Below, in pieces: positions 19,552 to 29,462 of a DNA stretch of 64,000 bases. The DNA comes from Xanthobacteraceae bacterium 501b (GTDB taxonomy: Bacteria; Pseudomonadota; Alphaproteobacteria; Rhizobiales; Xanthobacteraceae), in NCBI GenBank assembly GCA_000378025.1, contig KB899087.1:3844001-3908000 (forward strand). The letters are read 5' to 3'. The notes below the pieces were generated by a model. The model made no database searches and was not told the DNA's origin. It saw nothing but the letters and a program-made list of their open reading frames with translations. The translations under genes were made by a program, and so were the position numbers. Numbering within the stretch: the stretch's first letter is position 1; each line of letters opens with the position of its first letter.

Positions 19552-19579
19552 CCGCCCCCGGAACGGAGCCCGGGGGCGG
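19552..19579 (-). terminator. hairpin after dnaK
   Basis: A 10-bp stem (CCGCCCCCGG and complement) with an 8-nt loop lies 14 bp after the dnaK stop. In the transcribed direction it is followed by ATTTCTTTC. It is a likely partial terminator separating dnaK from dnaJ, which would give more dnaK than dnaJ mRNA. Confidence 0.65.
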
Positions 19580-19593
19580 TGCTCAGATGTCGA

Positions 19594-21489
<1,896 letters not shown>

Positions 21490-21616
21490 ATGTTTCTCCT
21501 TCCGGCAGGCCGGCCGGACCTTCTTGAAGCACCCGGAGAGGAACGGACTGGATGCCGTGCCCCCGGACCGGCCCCCAAACAATAGGGTACGACGCTATCC
21601 GCGCCGTTCGTGGCCG

Positions 21617-21645
21617 ATATAGGGGGCGGCCGTTTCCGCCGCAAG
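21617..21645 (-). promoter_or_regulatory. sigma-32 (RpoH)-like heat-shock promoter of dnaK
   Basis: On the minus strand CTTG (21642-21645) precedes CCCCTATAT (21617-21625), spaced as in alphaproteobacterial RpoH promoters (CTTG, about 16-17 bp, CYTATNT). The predicted start site near 21610 leaves a leader of about 120 nt before dnaK. No CIRCE element is visible, so control by RpoH rather than HrcA is inferred. Confidence 0.65.
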
Positions 21646-21720
21646 AAGCAGCGGGCGGGGAAAAGATGCGCCGCACGAAAGCCTCGCCCGGCGCAGGGGC
21701 CGCCGGGGCCGGCCCGCCCC

Positions 21721-22662
21721 TCACAGGGCGGGCACAAATGCCGGCTGGAAGCGCCCGGCGAGAGCCCGCAGCACGGCCACCTGGTCCTTGAGCTCGCGCC
21801 AGTGGCGTGGGTTCAGCTCCAGCATGGCAACCGCGCCGGCGGGCGGGCGCACCATCTGCACAACCGCGTCCCAGTCGATGCCACCCCAGCCGATCGGCAG
21901 GTGCAGGTCGCCTTCGCCAAAGGCCACCGCCTCGGCCGGGTCGTAGAACCACAGGTCGCCCGGCCGGCGCTCATTGGGGCGGCCGAATGAATCGTGCAGG
22001 TGGAAATGAGCGACATGCGGCGCCAGCGCCGCCATCTCCGCGATGGGGTCAAGCCGGGCATCGGTGCAGCGGATATAGGCGTGGCTCACATCGAGCGTCG
22101 CCTTCACCGCCGGATGGTCGATCGCCGCCAGTTCGCCGGCGAGCTTGGCCGGGGTCGCGGTCTCGCGGGCGTGAACGAAGCGGAAAATGTTCTCCACGCA
22201 CAGCGTCACCCCATTGGCCGCCGCATGGTCGCCGGCGCGGGCGAGGGCATCGCGCTGGCGGGAATAGGCGACTTCGAGATCATCCTCGGGGTCCCGCACG
22301 AAGCCGGTGTGGATGACGAGATGCTGGGCGCCGAGGGCGGCGGCGATGTCGATATTGGCGGCGAGCACCTTCTCGTGGCGCGCCAGGCGCTCGGGCAGGT
22401 CCATCAGATTGACCGCCAGCGCGCCGTGCACGCTGTAGCCGAGACGGCGGCCCTGGAGCGCCCGGACCAGATCTTTCAGCCGGTTGTCGAGGATGCGCCC
22501 GTCCACCACGAGGTGCCAGGCATAGACCGGCAGCTCCACCATATCGACGCCCAGCGCTTCCGCCTCGTCGAGCCCGGCGCCCACATCGTCAAACTCGGGA
22601 CTCCCCTCGCGAAGGGAGAAGCCGCAGGCGCGAATGGCGGGAACCGGGATATGGAACTGCAT
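21721..22662 (-). CDS. sugar phosphate isomerase/epimerase-like TIM-barrel protein
   Basis: A 313-residue protein of the AP-endonuclease-2/xylose-isomerase-like TIM-barrel superfamily. Recognisable metal-site strands are HLVIHTGFV, TLCVENIF (Glu), KATLDVSHAYIR (Asp, His) and HFHLHDSFGRPNERRPGD (His-x-His), with a terminal Glu in VAMLELNPRHW. These side chains form the divalent-metal centre in the superfamily. Substrate is not predictable: members act on sugars, inosose, hydroxypyruvate or damaged DNA. It lies upstream of dnaK on the same strand but beyond the dnaK promoter, so it is probably a separate unit. Confidence 0.82.
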   Translation of the reverse strand: MQFHIPVPAIRACGFSLREGSPEFDDVGAGLDEAEALGVDMVELPVYAWHLVVDGRILDNRLKDLVRALQGRRLGYSVHGALAVNLMDLPERLARHEKVLAANIDIAAALGAQHLVIHTGFVRDPEDDLEVAYSRQRDALARAGDHAAANGVTLCVENIFRFVHARETATPAKLAGELAAIDHPAVKATLDVSHAYIRCTDARLDPIAEMAALAPHVAHFHLHDSFGRPNERRPGDLWFYDPAEAVAFGEGDLHLPIGWGGIDWDAVVQMVRPPAGAVAMLELNPRHWRELKDQVAVLRALAGRFQPAFVPAL

Positions 22663-22799
22663 CGTGTCGATCTTCCCCAGGAATTAGGCGTGGAACGAGA
22701 GCGACCGCCGCGCGGCGCACCGCCAGATTACGGCACATATATGGCACAGACGTAACGGATCGACCGAATCGTCTGAAATAACGGCAGGTTAGAGGTCGC

Positions 22800-23204
22800 C
22801 TACGCGCCGGATGGGAGGCACGGTGTCGGCGTCATCCAACCGGCAACCGCGCCTTGCGAATCGCGCACGATGGCGATGCGGCCGACCTCCGGCACATCGA
22901 AGGGCGCGCGCAGCACGGCCCCGCCGGCGGCAACCGCGCCCTTGATACGCTTGTCCACGTCGTCGACGGCGATATAGGCGAACCAGTGCTCGGGCACGCC
23001 CTCGAATTCCGGTCCGTCGAGTACGAAGATGCCGCCGACCTCGGCTTCGCCGCTGTGAATGAGGGCATAGTCGGGACCGTCCGCCATGGGCATCGCGGTA
23101 AAGGTCCAGCCGAGCGTGGCGGCATAAAAAGCCTTGGCGGCTTCCATGTCGCGGGTGTTCAGCTCGTTCCAGATGAAGACGCCGTGCGGTGTCGTTTTTG
23201 CCAT
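22800..23204 (-). CDS. VOC family (glyoxalase/bleomycin-resistance fold) protein
   Basis: A 134-residue protein with the paired beta-alpha-beta-beta-beta modules of the vicinal-oxygen-chelate fold. Module 1 runs FIWNELNTRDMEAAKAFYAATLGWTF and module 2 runs HWFAYIAVDDVDKRIKGAVAAGG, GRIAIVRDSQGAVAGWMTP. The closest relatives I recognise are the VOC proteins that start GxFxWxELxTxD and have an EAxxFYxxLFGW block. GGTGGGG precedes the ATG; a longer frame starts 87 bp upstream without a site. No metabolic partner lies nearby, so the reaction is unknown. Confidence 0.83.
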   Translation of the reverse strand: MAKTTPHGVFIWNELNTRDMEAAKAFYAATLGWTFTAMPMADGPDYALIHSGEAEVGGIFVLDGPEFEGVPEHWFAYIAVDDVDKRIKGAVAAGGAVLRAPFDVPEVGRIAIVRDSQGAVAGWMTPTPCLPSGA

Positions 23205-23384
23205 GGTTCCCCACCTCAGCGTTAGCACTTCGGACACCATAACCCGAAATCCCCCGCCGGGTTCATCACCGTCGGTGGCCCCGCCCGCCATGTTGACGCC
23301 GCTATGGCTTGCGATGAGGCGCGAACCCTTCTAGACCGATTTCAGGCGCCGCCTGCCGACGGTCCGCGAAAACCCTCCCGGAAA

Positions 23385-24074
23385 ATGCAGCTCTATCACC
23401 ATCCCTTCTGCGCCCATTCGCGTCTGGTGCGTCTCGCTCTCGGCGAGATGGGCATCGAGCCGGAACTGATCGAAGAGCGGGTGTGGGAGCGCCGGCCCGA
23501 TTTCCTGATGCTCGACCCGGCCGGTGCCACCCCCGTGCTGGTGGAGGATGACGGCTTCGTGGTGCCGGGGATCGACCCGATCACCGAATATCTCGACGAG
23601 ACCCGCGGCAGCGCGCTGGGCACGCGGCGTCTGCTGCCGCTGCACATTGGCGAGCGGGTCGAGGTGCGCCGGCTCGCTTCCTGGTTCAACCACAAATTCT
23701 TCGCCGAAGTGTCCGAGCCGCTGGTGCGCGAGAAGGTGTACAAGCGCTACACCCCGCGTGAGCTCGGTGGCGGCCCGCCTGACATGGCCATCATCCGTGC
23801 CGCGCGGGCCAATATCCGCTATCATCTCCAGTATATCGGCTGGCTGCTGAAGGCGCGGAACTGGCTGGCCGGCGAGCGGATGACCTATGCCGATCTTGCC
23901 GCGGCGGCGCATATTTCCAGCGTCGACTATCTCGGCGACGTGCCGTGGGAAGAGGATGAGGGAGCGAAGATCTGGTACGCGCGCATCAAGTCGCGTCCCG
24001 CGTTCCGGCCCCTGCTCGCGCTGAGCATGGCGGGCATGCCGCCGGCGCCGTGCTACGCGGATCTGGATTTCTGA
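23385..24074 (+). CDS. fzlA: FtsZ-binding protein FzlA (GST fold)
   Basis: A 229-residue glutathione-S-transferase-fold protein. It matches the alphaproteobacterial FzlA group, which binds FtsZ filaments and controls constriction in Caulobacter. The thioredoxin-like N-domain is [21 protein letters not shown], with [24 protein letters not shown] as the glutathione-site strand. The C-domain includes [23 protein letters not shown] and the FzlA-like ending [11 protein letters not shown], which is strongly conserved in the group. The start ATG follows GGAAA weakly. It overlaps the queG start by 25 bp, so translation is likely coupled. Confidence 0.85.
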   Translation: MQLYHHPFCAHSRLVRLALGEMGIEPELIEERVWERRPDFLMLDPAGATPVLVEDDGFVVPGIDPITEYLDETRGSALGTRRLLPLHIGERVEVRRLASWFNHKFFAEVSEPLVREKVYKRYTPRELGGGPPDMAIIRAARANIRYHLQYIGWLLKARNWLAGERMTYADLAAAAHISSVDYLGDVPWEEDEGAKIWYARIKSRPAFRPLLALSMAGMPPAPCYADLDF

Positions 24075-25225
24075 CGCCGGAAGCGGCCAAGGCCTATCTG
24101 TTCGCGCTGGCCCGCGAGGAAGGCTTCGACGCGATGGGGATCGCCGGCGCCGATGCCATTCCTGAGGCTGGCCCGCGCCTGCACCAGTGGATTGCCGAAG
24201 GCGCGCATGGCGACATGGACTGGATGCCGGAGACCGCCGCACGCCGCGCCGCGCCCGGCAATCTGTGGCCGGAGGTCGCCTCTGTTCTCATGCTCGGGCT
24301 CAATTACGGACCGGACGAGGACCCACGCGCCATCCTCGCGGAACGCACGCGCGGGGCGATTTCGGTCTATGCCCGCGGCGACGATTATCATGAGCTCATC
24401 AAAGGCAAGCTCAAGCGCATCGCCTCCCGCTTCGTGCCCCGCGCGGGTGCAGCCGGCGCGGTCGAGGTCAAGGTGTTCGTCGATACCGCGCCGCTGATGG
24501 AAAAGCCGCTTGCGCAGGCCGCCGGGCTCGGCTGGCAGGGCAAGCACACCAATCTGGTCTCGCGCGACAAGGGCTCCTGGCTGTTCCTCGGCGCCATCGC
24601 CACCAATCTCGCGCTGCCGGCGGATGCGCCGGACGCCGACCATTGCGGCAGCTGCCGCGCCTGCCTCGACGCCTGCCCGACCAACGCCTTTCCCGCGCCG
24701 TACCAGATCGACGCGCGTCGCTGCATCTCCTATCTCACCATCGAGCTGAAGGGCGCCATTCCGCGCGAACTGCGGCCGCTGGTCGGCAACCGCATCTATG
24801 GCTGCGACGATTGCCTCGCCGCCTGCCCGTGGAACAAGTTCGCCGCGCTCGGCCGTGAGGTCCGCCTTTCCGCCCGCGAGGAGAACCGCGCTCCCGCGCT
24901 GGCCGACCTCGCGCGGCTTGACGATGCCGCCTTCCGGGCGCGCTTCTCGAAGAGCCCCGTCAAGCGCATCGGCCGCGCCCGATTCCTGCGCAACGTGCTG
25001 GTGGCGATCGGCAATTCCTGCGACGCCGGCCTCGCAGCGGAAGCCGAGCGGCATCTGGACGACGCCCACCCGCTGGTGCGGGGCGCGGCAGTGTGGGCAC
25101 TCGCGCGGCTTTTGTCGCCCGCCGATTTCGCCGCCCTTTCCGCTGCCCATGCGGGCGAAACGGACGGGGAGGTGCGCGAGGAATGGCGGCAGGCGATGGC
25201 CATCGCGATTGGAGAGCAATCATGA
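24050..25225 (+). CDS. queG: epoxyqueuosine reductase
   Basis: Reduces epoxyqueuosine to queuosine in the anticodon of GUN tRNAs, using cobalamin and two [4Fe-4S] clusters. The 391-residue protein has the N-terminal cobalamin-binding domain ([27 protein letters not shown] is the signature), then cluster motifs [16 protein letters not shown] and [14 protein letters not shown] with a further Cys in [16 protein letters not shown]-like repeats follow, ending the protein. The start is a GTG inside fzlA; no better start is visible before the conserved [20 protein letters not shown]. Its stop overlaps the SDR start by ATGA. Confidence 0.95.
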   Translation: MLRGSGFLTPEAAKAYLFALAREEGFDAMGIAGADAIPEAGPRLHQWIAEGAHGDMDWMPETAARRAAPGNLWPEVASVLMLGLNYGPDEDPRAILAERTRGAISVYARGDDYHELIKGKLKRIASRFVPRAGAAGAVEVKVFVDTAPLMEKPLAQAAGLGWQGKHTNLVSRDKGSWLFLGAIATNLALPADAPDADHCGSCRACLDACPTNAFPAPYQIDARRCISYLTIELKGAIPRELRPLVGNRIYGCDDCLAACPWNKFAALGREVRLSAREENRAPALADLARLDDAAFRARFSKSPVKRIGRARFLRNVLVAIGNSCDAGLAAEAERHLDDAHPLVRGAAVWALARLLSPADFAALSAAHAGETDGEVREEWRQAMAIAIGEQS

Positions 25226-26082
25226 CCGGAACCTTGCTCTGCCTGGGGCACGGCTATTGCGCCCAGCGCTTCGTTGCCTTGCACGGCGATGCCTTTGCCC
25301 GGCACATCGGCACCAGCCGCAGTGAAGAGCCCTTCCCCGGCATGGAAATGCTGCGCGTCGATGGCCCACCGTCGCCGGCATTGCTTGAGGCGGCGGGAGC
25401 CGCCGATGCCGTGCTTGTCTCGGCCGCGCCGGGAGAGGCGGGCGATCCCTTTCTCGGCCCGCTCGGGGAGGCGCTGGCGGAAGGCAAGGGGCCGCTGGTT
25501 TATCTCTCCACCATCGGCGTCTATGGCGATTCCGCCGGGGCGTGGATCGACGAGAACGCGCCCGCCGCCGCCACCGCCCCGCGCGCCCGGCGCCGCATAG
25601 AGGCGGAGGCCGGCTGGCAGGATCTCGGCCGACGCACCGGGCGTCCGGTGGCGGTGCTGCGCCTCGGTGGCATCTATGGCCCCGGCCGCAACGCGCTGAT
25701 CGACGTGGCGGACGGCACCGCCCGCTGCATCGAGCGCGAGGGCCAGGTGTTCAACCGCATCCATGTCGACGACATCGCCGGCGCCATCCATGCCGCCATC
25801 ACGCAGCATTTCGACGGGGTGGTGAATGTGGTGGACGACGAGCCCTCGCCCTCCTGTGCGCCCGTGCGCTTTGCCGCGACACTGCTCGGCCTGCCGCCGC
25901 CGGTGCCGGAGAAATTCGAGGAGGCCGCGCCGCGCATGTCGGCGATGGCGCTCTCCTTCTGGGCCGACAACCGGCGGGTGAGTAATAGGCGGCTGCACGC
26001 CCTACTCGGCGGCGCGCTCCGCTACCCGACATTTCGCGAGGGCCTGTCGGCGCTGGCGCCGACGATTCGCGAGAGCCCTTAG
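25222..26082 (+). CDS. SDR/NAD(P)-dependent epimerase-like protein
   Basis: A 286-residue extended short-chain dehydrogenase-like protein. The opening [18 protein letters not shown] is a degenerate dinucleotide motif (GxGxxA). It continues with [19 protein letters not shown] (the catalytic Tyr strand), [16 protein letters not shown] and [13 protein letters not shown], as in YeeZ-like nucleoside-diphosphate-sugar epimerases. No Ser-Tyr-x3-Lys is complete, because the Lys expected after the Tyr is not clear. ATGA overlap with queG gives an obligatory neighbour in translation. Its role in the fzlA-queG set is unknown. Confidence 0.8.
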   Translation: MTGTLLCLGHGYCAQRFVALHGDAFARHIGTSRSEEPFPGMEMLRVDGPPSPALLEAAGAADAVLVSAAPGEAGDPFLGPLGEALAEGKGPLVYLSTIGVYGDSAGAWIDENAPAAATAPRARRRIEAEAGWQDLGRRTGRPVAVLRLGGIYGPGRNALIDVADGTARCIEREGQVFNRIHVDDIAGAIHAAITQHFDGVVNVVDDEPSPSCAPVRFAATLLGLPPPVPEKFEEAAPRMSAMALSFWADNRRVSNRRLHALLGGALRYPTFREGLSALAPTIRESP

Positions 26083-26117
26083 GCGCAAACGCCGACGTTT
26101 CGTGAAGGCCTGTCGGC

Positions 26118-27449
26118 TCAGGCATCGTCCTCGGCATGGCCGCGGCGGATGCGGCGGACCACCGACCAGATCAGCAGCACCACCAGCGGCACGGCGATGG
26201 CGGTGGCGACGCCGACATCGTAATGCAGCCCGGCCGCCTCGGCGCGGGCGTGCAGCCCTTCCAGCGCGTAGTGCAGCAGGCTGATGACGTAATAGGAGAT
26301 GGCGGCGACCGAGAGCCCTTCGACGGTCTGCTGCAGGCGCAGCTGCATCCGCGCCCGCTTGTTCATGCTTTGCAGCAGGTTGCGGTTCTGCTGCTCCAGC
26401 TCGACATCGACCCGGGTGCGCAGCAGATTGGCGGCGCTGGTGAGCTTGACCGACAGATTGGCCTGGCGCTGCTCGATCGCCTGGCAGGTCCGCATCGCCG
26501 GCTGCAGCCGGCGCAACAGGAATTGCTGCCAGGTGGGATAGCCCGAAATGGGCCGCTCGCCGATGGTGCGCAGGCGCGAGGAGACGATCTCCTCATAGGC
26601 GCGGGTGGCGCCGAAGCGGAACAGCGAGGCGGCAGCGTCCGCCTCCAGCTGGGCGGCAAGGCCGGTCAGCGCGTGAAGCAGCTTGTTGTTGGCGGCGAGC
26701 CCCTCGCTCTGGCGCATCTGCTCGGTCAGCGCCGACAGCTCGTTCTCGCTGTGCGCCACGGTGGGGGCAAGGCGCTGCGCCTCCGGCAGGCCGAGAAGGG
26801 CAAGGGTGCGGTAGGTCTCGATTTCCAGCACACGCTGCACCAGCGCGCCGGCAGCATCGTCGGTCATGCCGCGATCGCGCACCAGGATCCGCACGAAGCC
26901 GGAGGGGTCGGGCTGGAAATCGGTGGCGATCTCGGCGAATCCGTCCTCGACATCCGAGCGCGCGAGGCTGGTGCGGTCGAACAGCCGGTCGAGCGGGAGC
27001 GCATCGGCGGTGTCCGTCACCAGATGCAGGTCCACCGCCACCAATAGCGGCCCAGGCTGGGGCAACTGCGTGAGCACGTCGGCGAGGCTGGCGCCGGAGG
27101 GTTGGAAGGGCAGGCCGCCCTCCACCACATCCTCGGCCGGCACTTCCCAAGTGTAGGTGGTGAATTCGGCGTGGCGTTCCCAGCGCAGCACGAAGCGGCC
27201 AAAGGCCACGCGGTGCTGCTTGGCATCTCGGCCCGGCGCGGGCTGGCCGCGCGCCAGGCAGAGGCTGGCGAAAGCGGCCCGGTCGGCGATCGCCTGGGCC
27301 CGGTCGACCAGAAAGGCGACGTGCAGAATGCGTGCGGGGGTCGAGACCGCCACGAAGGGGCGCGCATGCAGTTCCGCAAGCACCGGGGCGCGCAGCGGAT
27401 GATCGTAAAAGGCCTTGCCGGCGGCCGGGGCCGTCGCGTTCGCTGTCAC
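26118..27449 (-). CDS. DUF3422 family membrane-anchored protein
   Basis: A 443-residue protein matching DUF3422. The N-terminal soluble part starts with HPLRAPVLAELHARPF, which resembles the family signature, and contains WERHAEFTTYTWEVP. A long coiled, glutamine-rich helix region (about residues 270-370) is followed by two C-terminal transmembrane segments: VAAISYYVISLLHYALEGLH and GVATAIAVPLVVLLIWSVVRR. The start codon is GTG (MTANATAPA). Function is unknown. It converges with the SDR gene (35-bp gap) and diverges from the lipase-like gene across a 272-bp region in which I see no further gene. Confidence 0.87.
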   Translation of the reverse strand: MTANATAPAAGKAFYDHPLRAPVLAELHARPFVAVSTPARILHVAFLVDRAQAIADRAAFASLCLARGQPAPGRDAKQHRVAFGRFVLRWERHAEFTTYTWEVPAEDVVEGGLPFQPSGASLADVLTQLPQPGPLLVAVDLHLVTDTADALPLDRLFDRTSLARSDVEDGFAEIATDFQPDPSGFVRILVRDRGMTDDAAGALVQRVLEIETYRTLALLGLPEAQRLAPTVAHSENELSALTEQMRQSEGLAANNKLLHALTGLAAQLEADAAASLFRFGATRAYEEIVSSRLRTIGERPISGYPTWQQFLLRRLQPAMRTCQAIEQRQANLSVKLTSAANLLRTRVDVELEQQNRNLLQSMNKRARMQLRLQQTVEGLSVAAISYYVISLLHYALEGLHARAEAAGLHYDVGVATAIAVPLVVLLIWSVVRRIRRGHAEDDA

Positions 27450-27721
27450 CGGGCCTACTCCCTCACCTGCCCCCGTTGCCTACCCTCGCACCGGGGGAAC
27501 TCCGCGCCGCCAAGTGGGTTGCATGCTCGCGTGAAGCTGGCAAGGGGGCGCCTTTGCGCACGCGCGCGGCCAAAAGTCCGGCCGCGCGCGTGACGATTCC
27601 CCTGCTGCCACTGTTGCCCATCGGCATCATGGCTTCGGCAAAGCTGGGACACTTTAGAATCTGTTTGCAAGGGTCGGGAGCCCAGAGCATGAAGTCAGAC
27701 GGTCTTTTCGGGATTTGTGAC

Positions 27722-28573
27722 ATGAGATTTTCGCGGGTCTTGGCCGTGTGCCTCGCCGTTGCCGCCATGATGTTCGTCGGTTTTGCCCCGGCCCAGGCCC
27801 AGGCCCAGTCCAAGCCGAATCCGAACCAGCCCCGCGTCTATCTGCTGCGCGGCCTCGCCAACATCTTCTCGCTCGGCATGGACGACCTCGCCGCCAAGCT
27901 GCGCGCGCGCGGCATCGAGGCGAGCGTGCATTCCTATGTCGATCTGGAAACGCTCACCCGGTATGCGGTGGAGCAGGCCAGCATGGGCAAGCGCCGCCCC
28001 TCGCCGGTCATCATCATCGGCCATTCGCTCGGCGCCGACGCCGCCGTCACCATGGGCAACCGCGTCACCGCCGCGGGCGTACCGGTGCCGCTGGTCGTGA
28101 CATTCGATCCCGTAACCGCGATGACCGCCTCGTCGAAGATCGGCAAAGTGGTGAATTATTACCAGGCCGGCGGCTCGGGCAAGGCGGTTTCCGGCCCGCG
28201 CGTGGAGAATATCGACCTGACGGGTTCGGGCGCGCTCAGCCATTTCAACATCGACAAGGCGGCCGAGCTGCACAACAAGGTCATCGGCATGATCCAGCGC
28301 CCGGCGCGCCAGACGCGCCCGCGCGCCGTGGCCGCCACGCCGACGCCCAAGCCGGTCTCTGCGCCTGCCGACGCGGCCGCCGTGCCGGCGGCAACACCCG
28401 CCGCGACCCCGGCGGACGCGGCGCCTGCCGCAACCCCCGCCAGCGTTCCTGCCTCCCCCGCGCCGGCTGCAGCGACCCAGAGCCGCGCCGTAGCGCCGAT
28501 CTCCGGCACCGAAACCGCCTCAGCCCCGAGCGCGGTGCCGACCGCTCCGGCAGGAACTGGTACCTCGAACTGA
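27722..28573 (+). CDS. exported alpha/beta-hydrolase (lipase-like) with Ala/Pro-rich tail
   Basis: A 283-residue protein. It has a signal peptide (MRFSRVLAVCLAVAAMMFVG, cleavage probably after AQAQA), an alpha/beta-hydrolase half-core, and a low-complexity tail. The nucleophile elbow is VIIIGHSLGADAAV (Ser102), and VVTFDPVTAMT fits the following strand with Asp. LSHFNIDKAAELH may supply the catalytic His. From about residue 205 it is almost only Ala, Pro, Thr and Val, which resembles a wall-spanning or disordered linker. An ATG 33 bp upstream, giving MKSDGLFGICD, has a better GGGAG site but would weaken the signal peptide. Substrate unknown. Confidence 0.75.
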   Translation: MRFSRVLAVCLAVAAMMFVGFAPAQAQAQSKPNPNQPRVYLLRGLANIFSLGMDDLAAKLRARGIEASVHSYVDLETLTRYAVEQASMGKRRPSPVIIIGHSLGADAAVTMGNRVTAAGVPVPLVVTFDPVTAMTASSKIGKVVNYYQAGGSGKAVSGPRVENIDLTGSGALSHFNIDKAAELHNKVIGMIQRPARQTRPRAVAATPTPKPVSAPADAAAVPAATPAATPADAAPAATPASVPASPAPAAATQSRAVAPISGTETASAPSAVPTAPAGTGTSN

Positions 28574-28611
28574 CTGCTACCTCGAACTGACCGGCACGTC
28601 GCACTGACCGA
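28561..28611 (+). repeat. three degenerate 17-bp direct repeats over the stop codon
   Basis: TACCTCGAACTGACTGC, TACCTCGAACTGACCGG and CACGTCGCACTGACCGA lie head to tail, the first carrying the TGA stop of the lipase-like gene. It is a small local tandem duplication, probably slippage, and it adds nothing to the coding frame beyond the stop. Confidence 0.7.
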
Positions 28612-28627
28612 GTGAACGTCTCACGAG

Positions 28628-28661
28628 AACGGCGCGGGCCCGCGAGGGCGTCCGCGCCGTT
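28628..28661. terminator. bidirectional hairpin terminator
   Basis: A 10-bp stem (AACGGCGCGG and complement) encloses a second small hairpin (GCCC-GCGA-GGGC). TTGCTTTAT follows on the + side. It sits between the convergent lipase-like gene and the small minus-strand gene and can serve both. Confidence 0.75.
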
Positions 28662-28680
28662 GCTTTATGAGGGCTTGCGG

Positions 28681-29091
28681 TCAGGCCGGCACCACCGAGA
28701 ACACGGTGAAGGTGTGCATGTCGCCGTCCTCGTCGCGCAGCGAAACATATTCGCCCGGCACGAAGGCATGGTCGCCGAAACGGTAGCCGGTCTCGTCATC
28801 GTCGCTGGCGTCCTCCTCATAGTCGAACACCCAGCTCGACCCGCCGACACCGCCGGCGCGATGCACCAGCCGGCCGTGCTCGGGGGCCTCATTGGCCCAG
28901 AAGCGGGTGACAGTGCAGGCGGGGCGCAGATCCTTCCACGCCTCGCCGTCAATGTGGCCTTCAGCGTTGAGCGGGGCGACGAACTCGTAGCCATGGCGGG
29001 CGCTGCCTTCAGGAAATTCCTTCGAGCGGGCGAGGTGCAGGCGGATTCGGCTGAGCGCCCCGGTGGCGGCGCCGGCTGTGACCTCGTTCAT
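28681..29091 (-). CDS. conserved hypothetical protein, 136 residues
   Basis: I recognise this only as a small protein conserved in Hyphomicrobiales, without a named function. Residues 10-40 read TGALSRIRLHLARSKEFPEGSARHGYEF. The middle has CTVTRFWANEAPEHGRLVHRAGG and WVFDYEEDASDDDETGYRFG, and the end is FVPGEYVSLRDEDGDMHTFTVF. The many Asp/Glu and beta-type stretches suggest a compact soluble protein, with no signal peptide. The first 92 bp of the gene and its leader have been duplicated in tandem. As a result a 31-codon mini-gene with the same first 15 residues ends ATGA on this start codon. Confidence 0.78.
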   Translation of the reverse strand: MNEVTAGAATGALSRIRLHLARSKEFPEGSARHGYEFVAPLNAEGHIDGEAWKDLRPACTVTRFWANEAPEHGRLVHRAGGVGGSSWVFDYEEDASDDDETGYRFGDHAFVPGEYVSLRDEDGDMHTFTVFSVVPA

Positions 29092-29231
29092 GCGCGTCTC
29101 CCTGTGCTTGGCCGTGCGGTGATGCGCGGCCTTTGGTCTCGGCTGAGCGCCCCGGTGGCGGCGCCGGCTGTGACCTCGTTCATGCGCGTCTCCCTGTGCT
29201 TGGCCGGGCGGTGATGCGCGGCCTTTGGTCT
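29048..29231. repeat. 92-bp tandem duplication covering a gene start
   Basis: Positions 29048-29139 and 29140-29231 are identical except for one base (CCGTGCGG versus CCGGGCGG). The unit contains the start codon and first 14 codons of the minus-strand gene plus its Shine-Dalgarno region (AGGGAGACGCGC). Because 92 is not a multiple of three, the outer copy is out of frame with the gene. Confidence 0.95.
29088..29183 (-). CDS. upstream mini-gene created by the tandem duplication
   Basis: The outer copy of the duplication retains its own ribosome site and ATG (29181-29183). It encodes 31 residues: the first 15 (MNEVTAGAATGALSR) equal those of the downstream protein, then the frame continues as DQRPRITARPSTGRRA. 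Its TGA overlaps the ATG of the real gene (ATGA), so a ribosome finishing here could restart directly on the main frame. No peptide function is implied; a leader or coupling role is inferred. Confidence 0.5.
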   Translation of the reverse strand: MNEVTAGAATGALSRDQRPRITARPSTGRRA

Positions 29232-29267
29232 TGGCCTTAAGTGCTAGAGGTGCGCGCGGCCTTGATC

Positions 29268-29303
29268 GCGCGCAAGGGTCCCGTCGACGGGACCCTTGCG
29301 CGC
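29268..29303. repeat. perfect 36-bp palindrome
   Basis: The left half GCGCGCAAGGGTCCCGTC and its exact complement meet with no loop, centred on GTCGAC. The next flanking bases do not pair. It lies between divergent genes, so it is not downstream of an obvious transcript; it may be a relic terminator, a cruciform or a dimeric binding site. Confidence 0.9.
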
Positions 29304-29419
29304 CGCAGGGAGGGCGACAGGGGTAAGCGATGGGAGAACACGCAACATTCATCGTTGGTCTAGTTTTTTTACCATAGGAAGGCGCCGCGCTTTTCCCTAG
29401 AATGGATCGAAATCAGACA

Positions 29420-29435
29420 CGACCGGCGCCGGTCG
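29420..29435. promoter_or_regulatory. 16-bp palindrome upstream of glcD
   Basis: CGACCGGCGCCGGTCG is a perfect dyad ending 27 bp before the glcD start codon, close to the ribosome site. It could be an operator for a glycolate-responsive regulator or an mRNA hairpin. No regulator gene lies next to it. Confidence 0.4.
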
Positions 29436-29462
29436 CAAAAAACGTCGATTGGGAGGAGTGCC

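Larger units (their letters stand above)
29232..29462. other. divergent intergenic region upstream of glcD
   Basis: With the duplication, 371 bp separate the two divergent genes (29092-29462). Beyond the tandem duplication it holds the 36-bp perfect palindrome, an AT-rich stretch with a run of seven T residues (about 29364-29370), a 16-bp palindrome and the glcD ribosome site GGGAGGAG. I see no gene and no tRNA in it. Confidence 0.8.

Noticed and set aside
29232..29462. Riboswitch or small RNA upstream of glcD
   Set aside because: Two palindromes are present but no conserved riboswitch core was recognisable, and no terminator follows.
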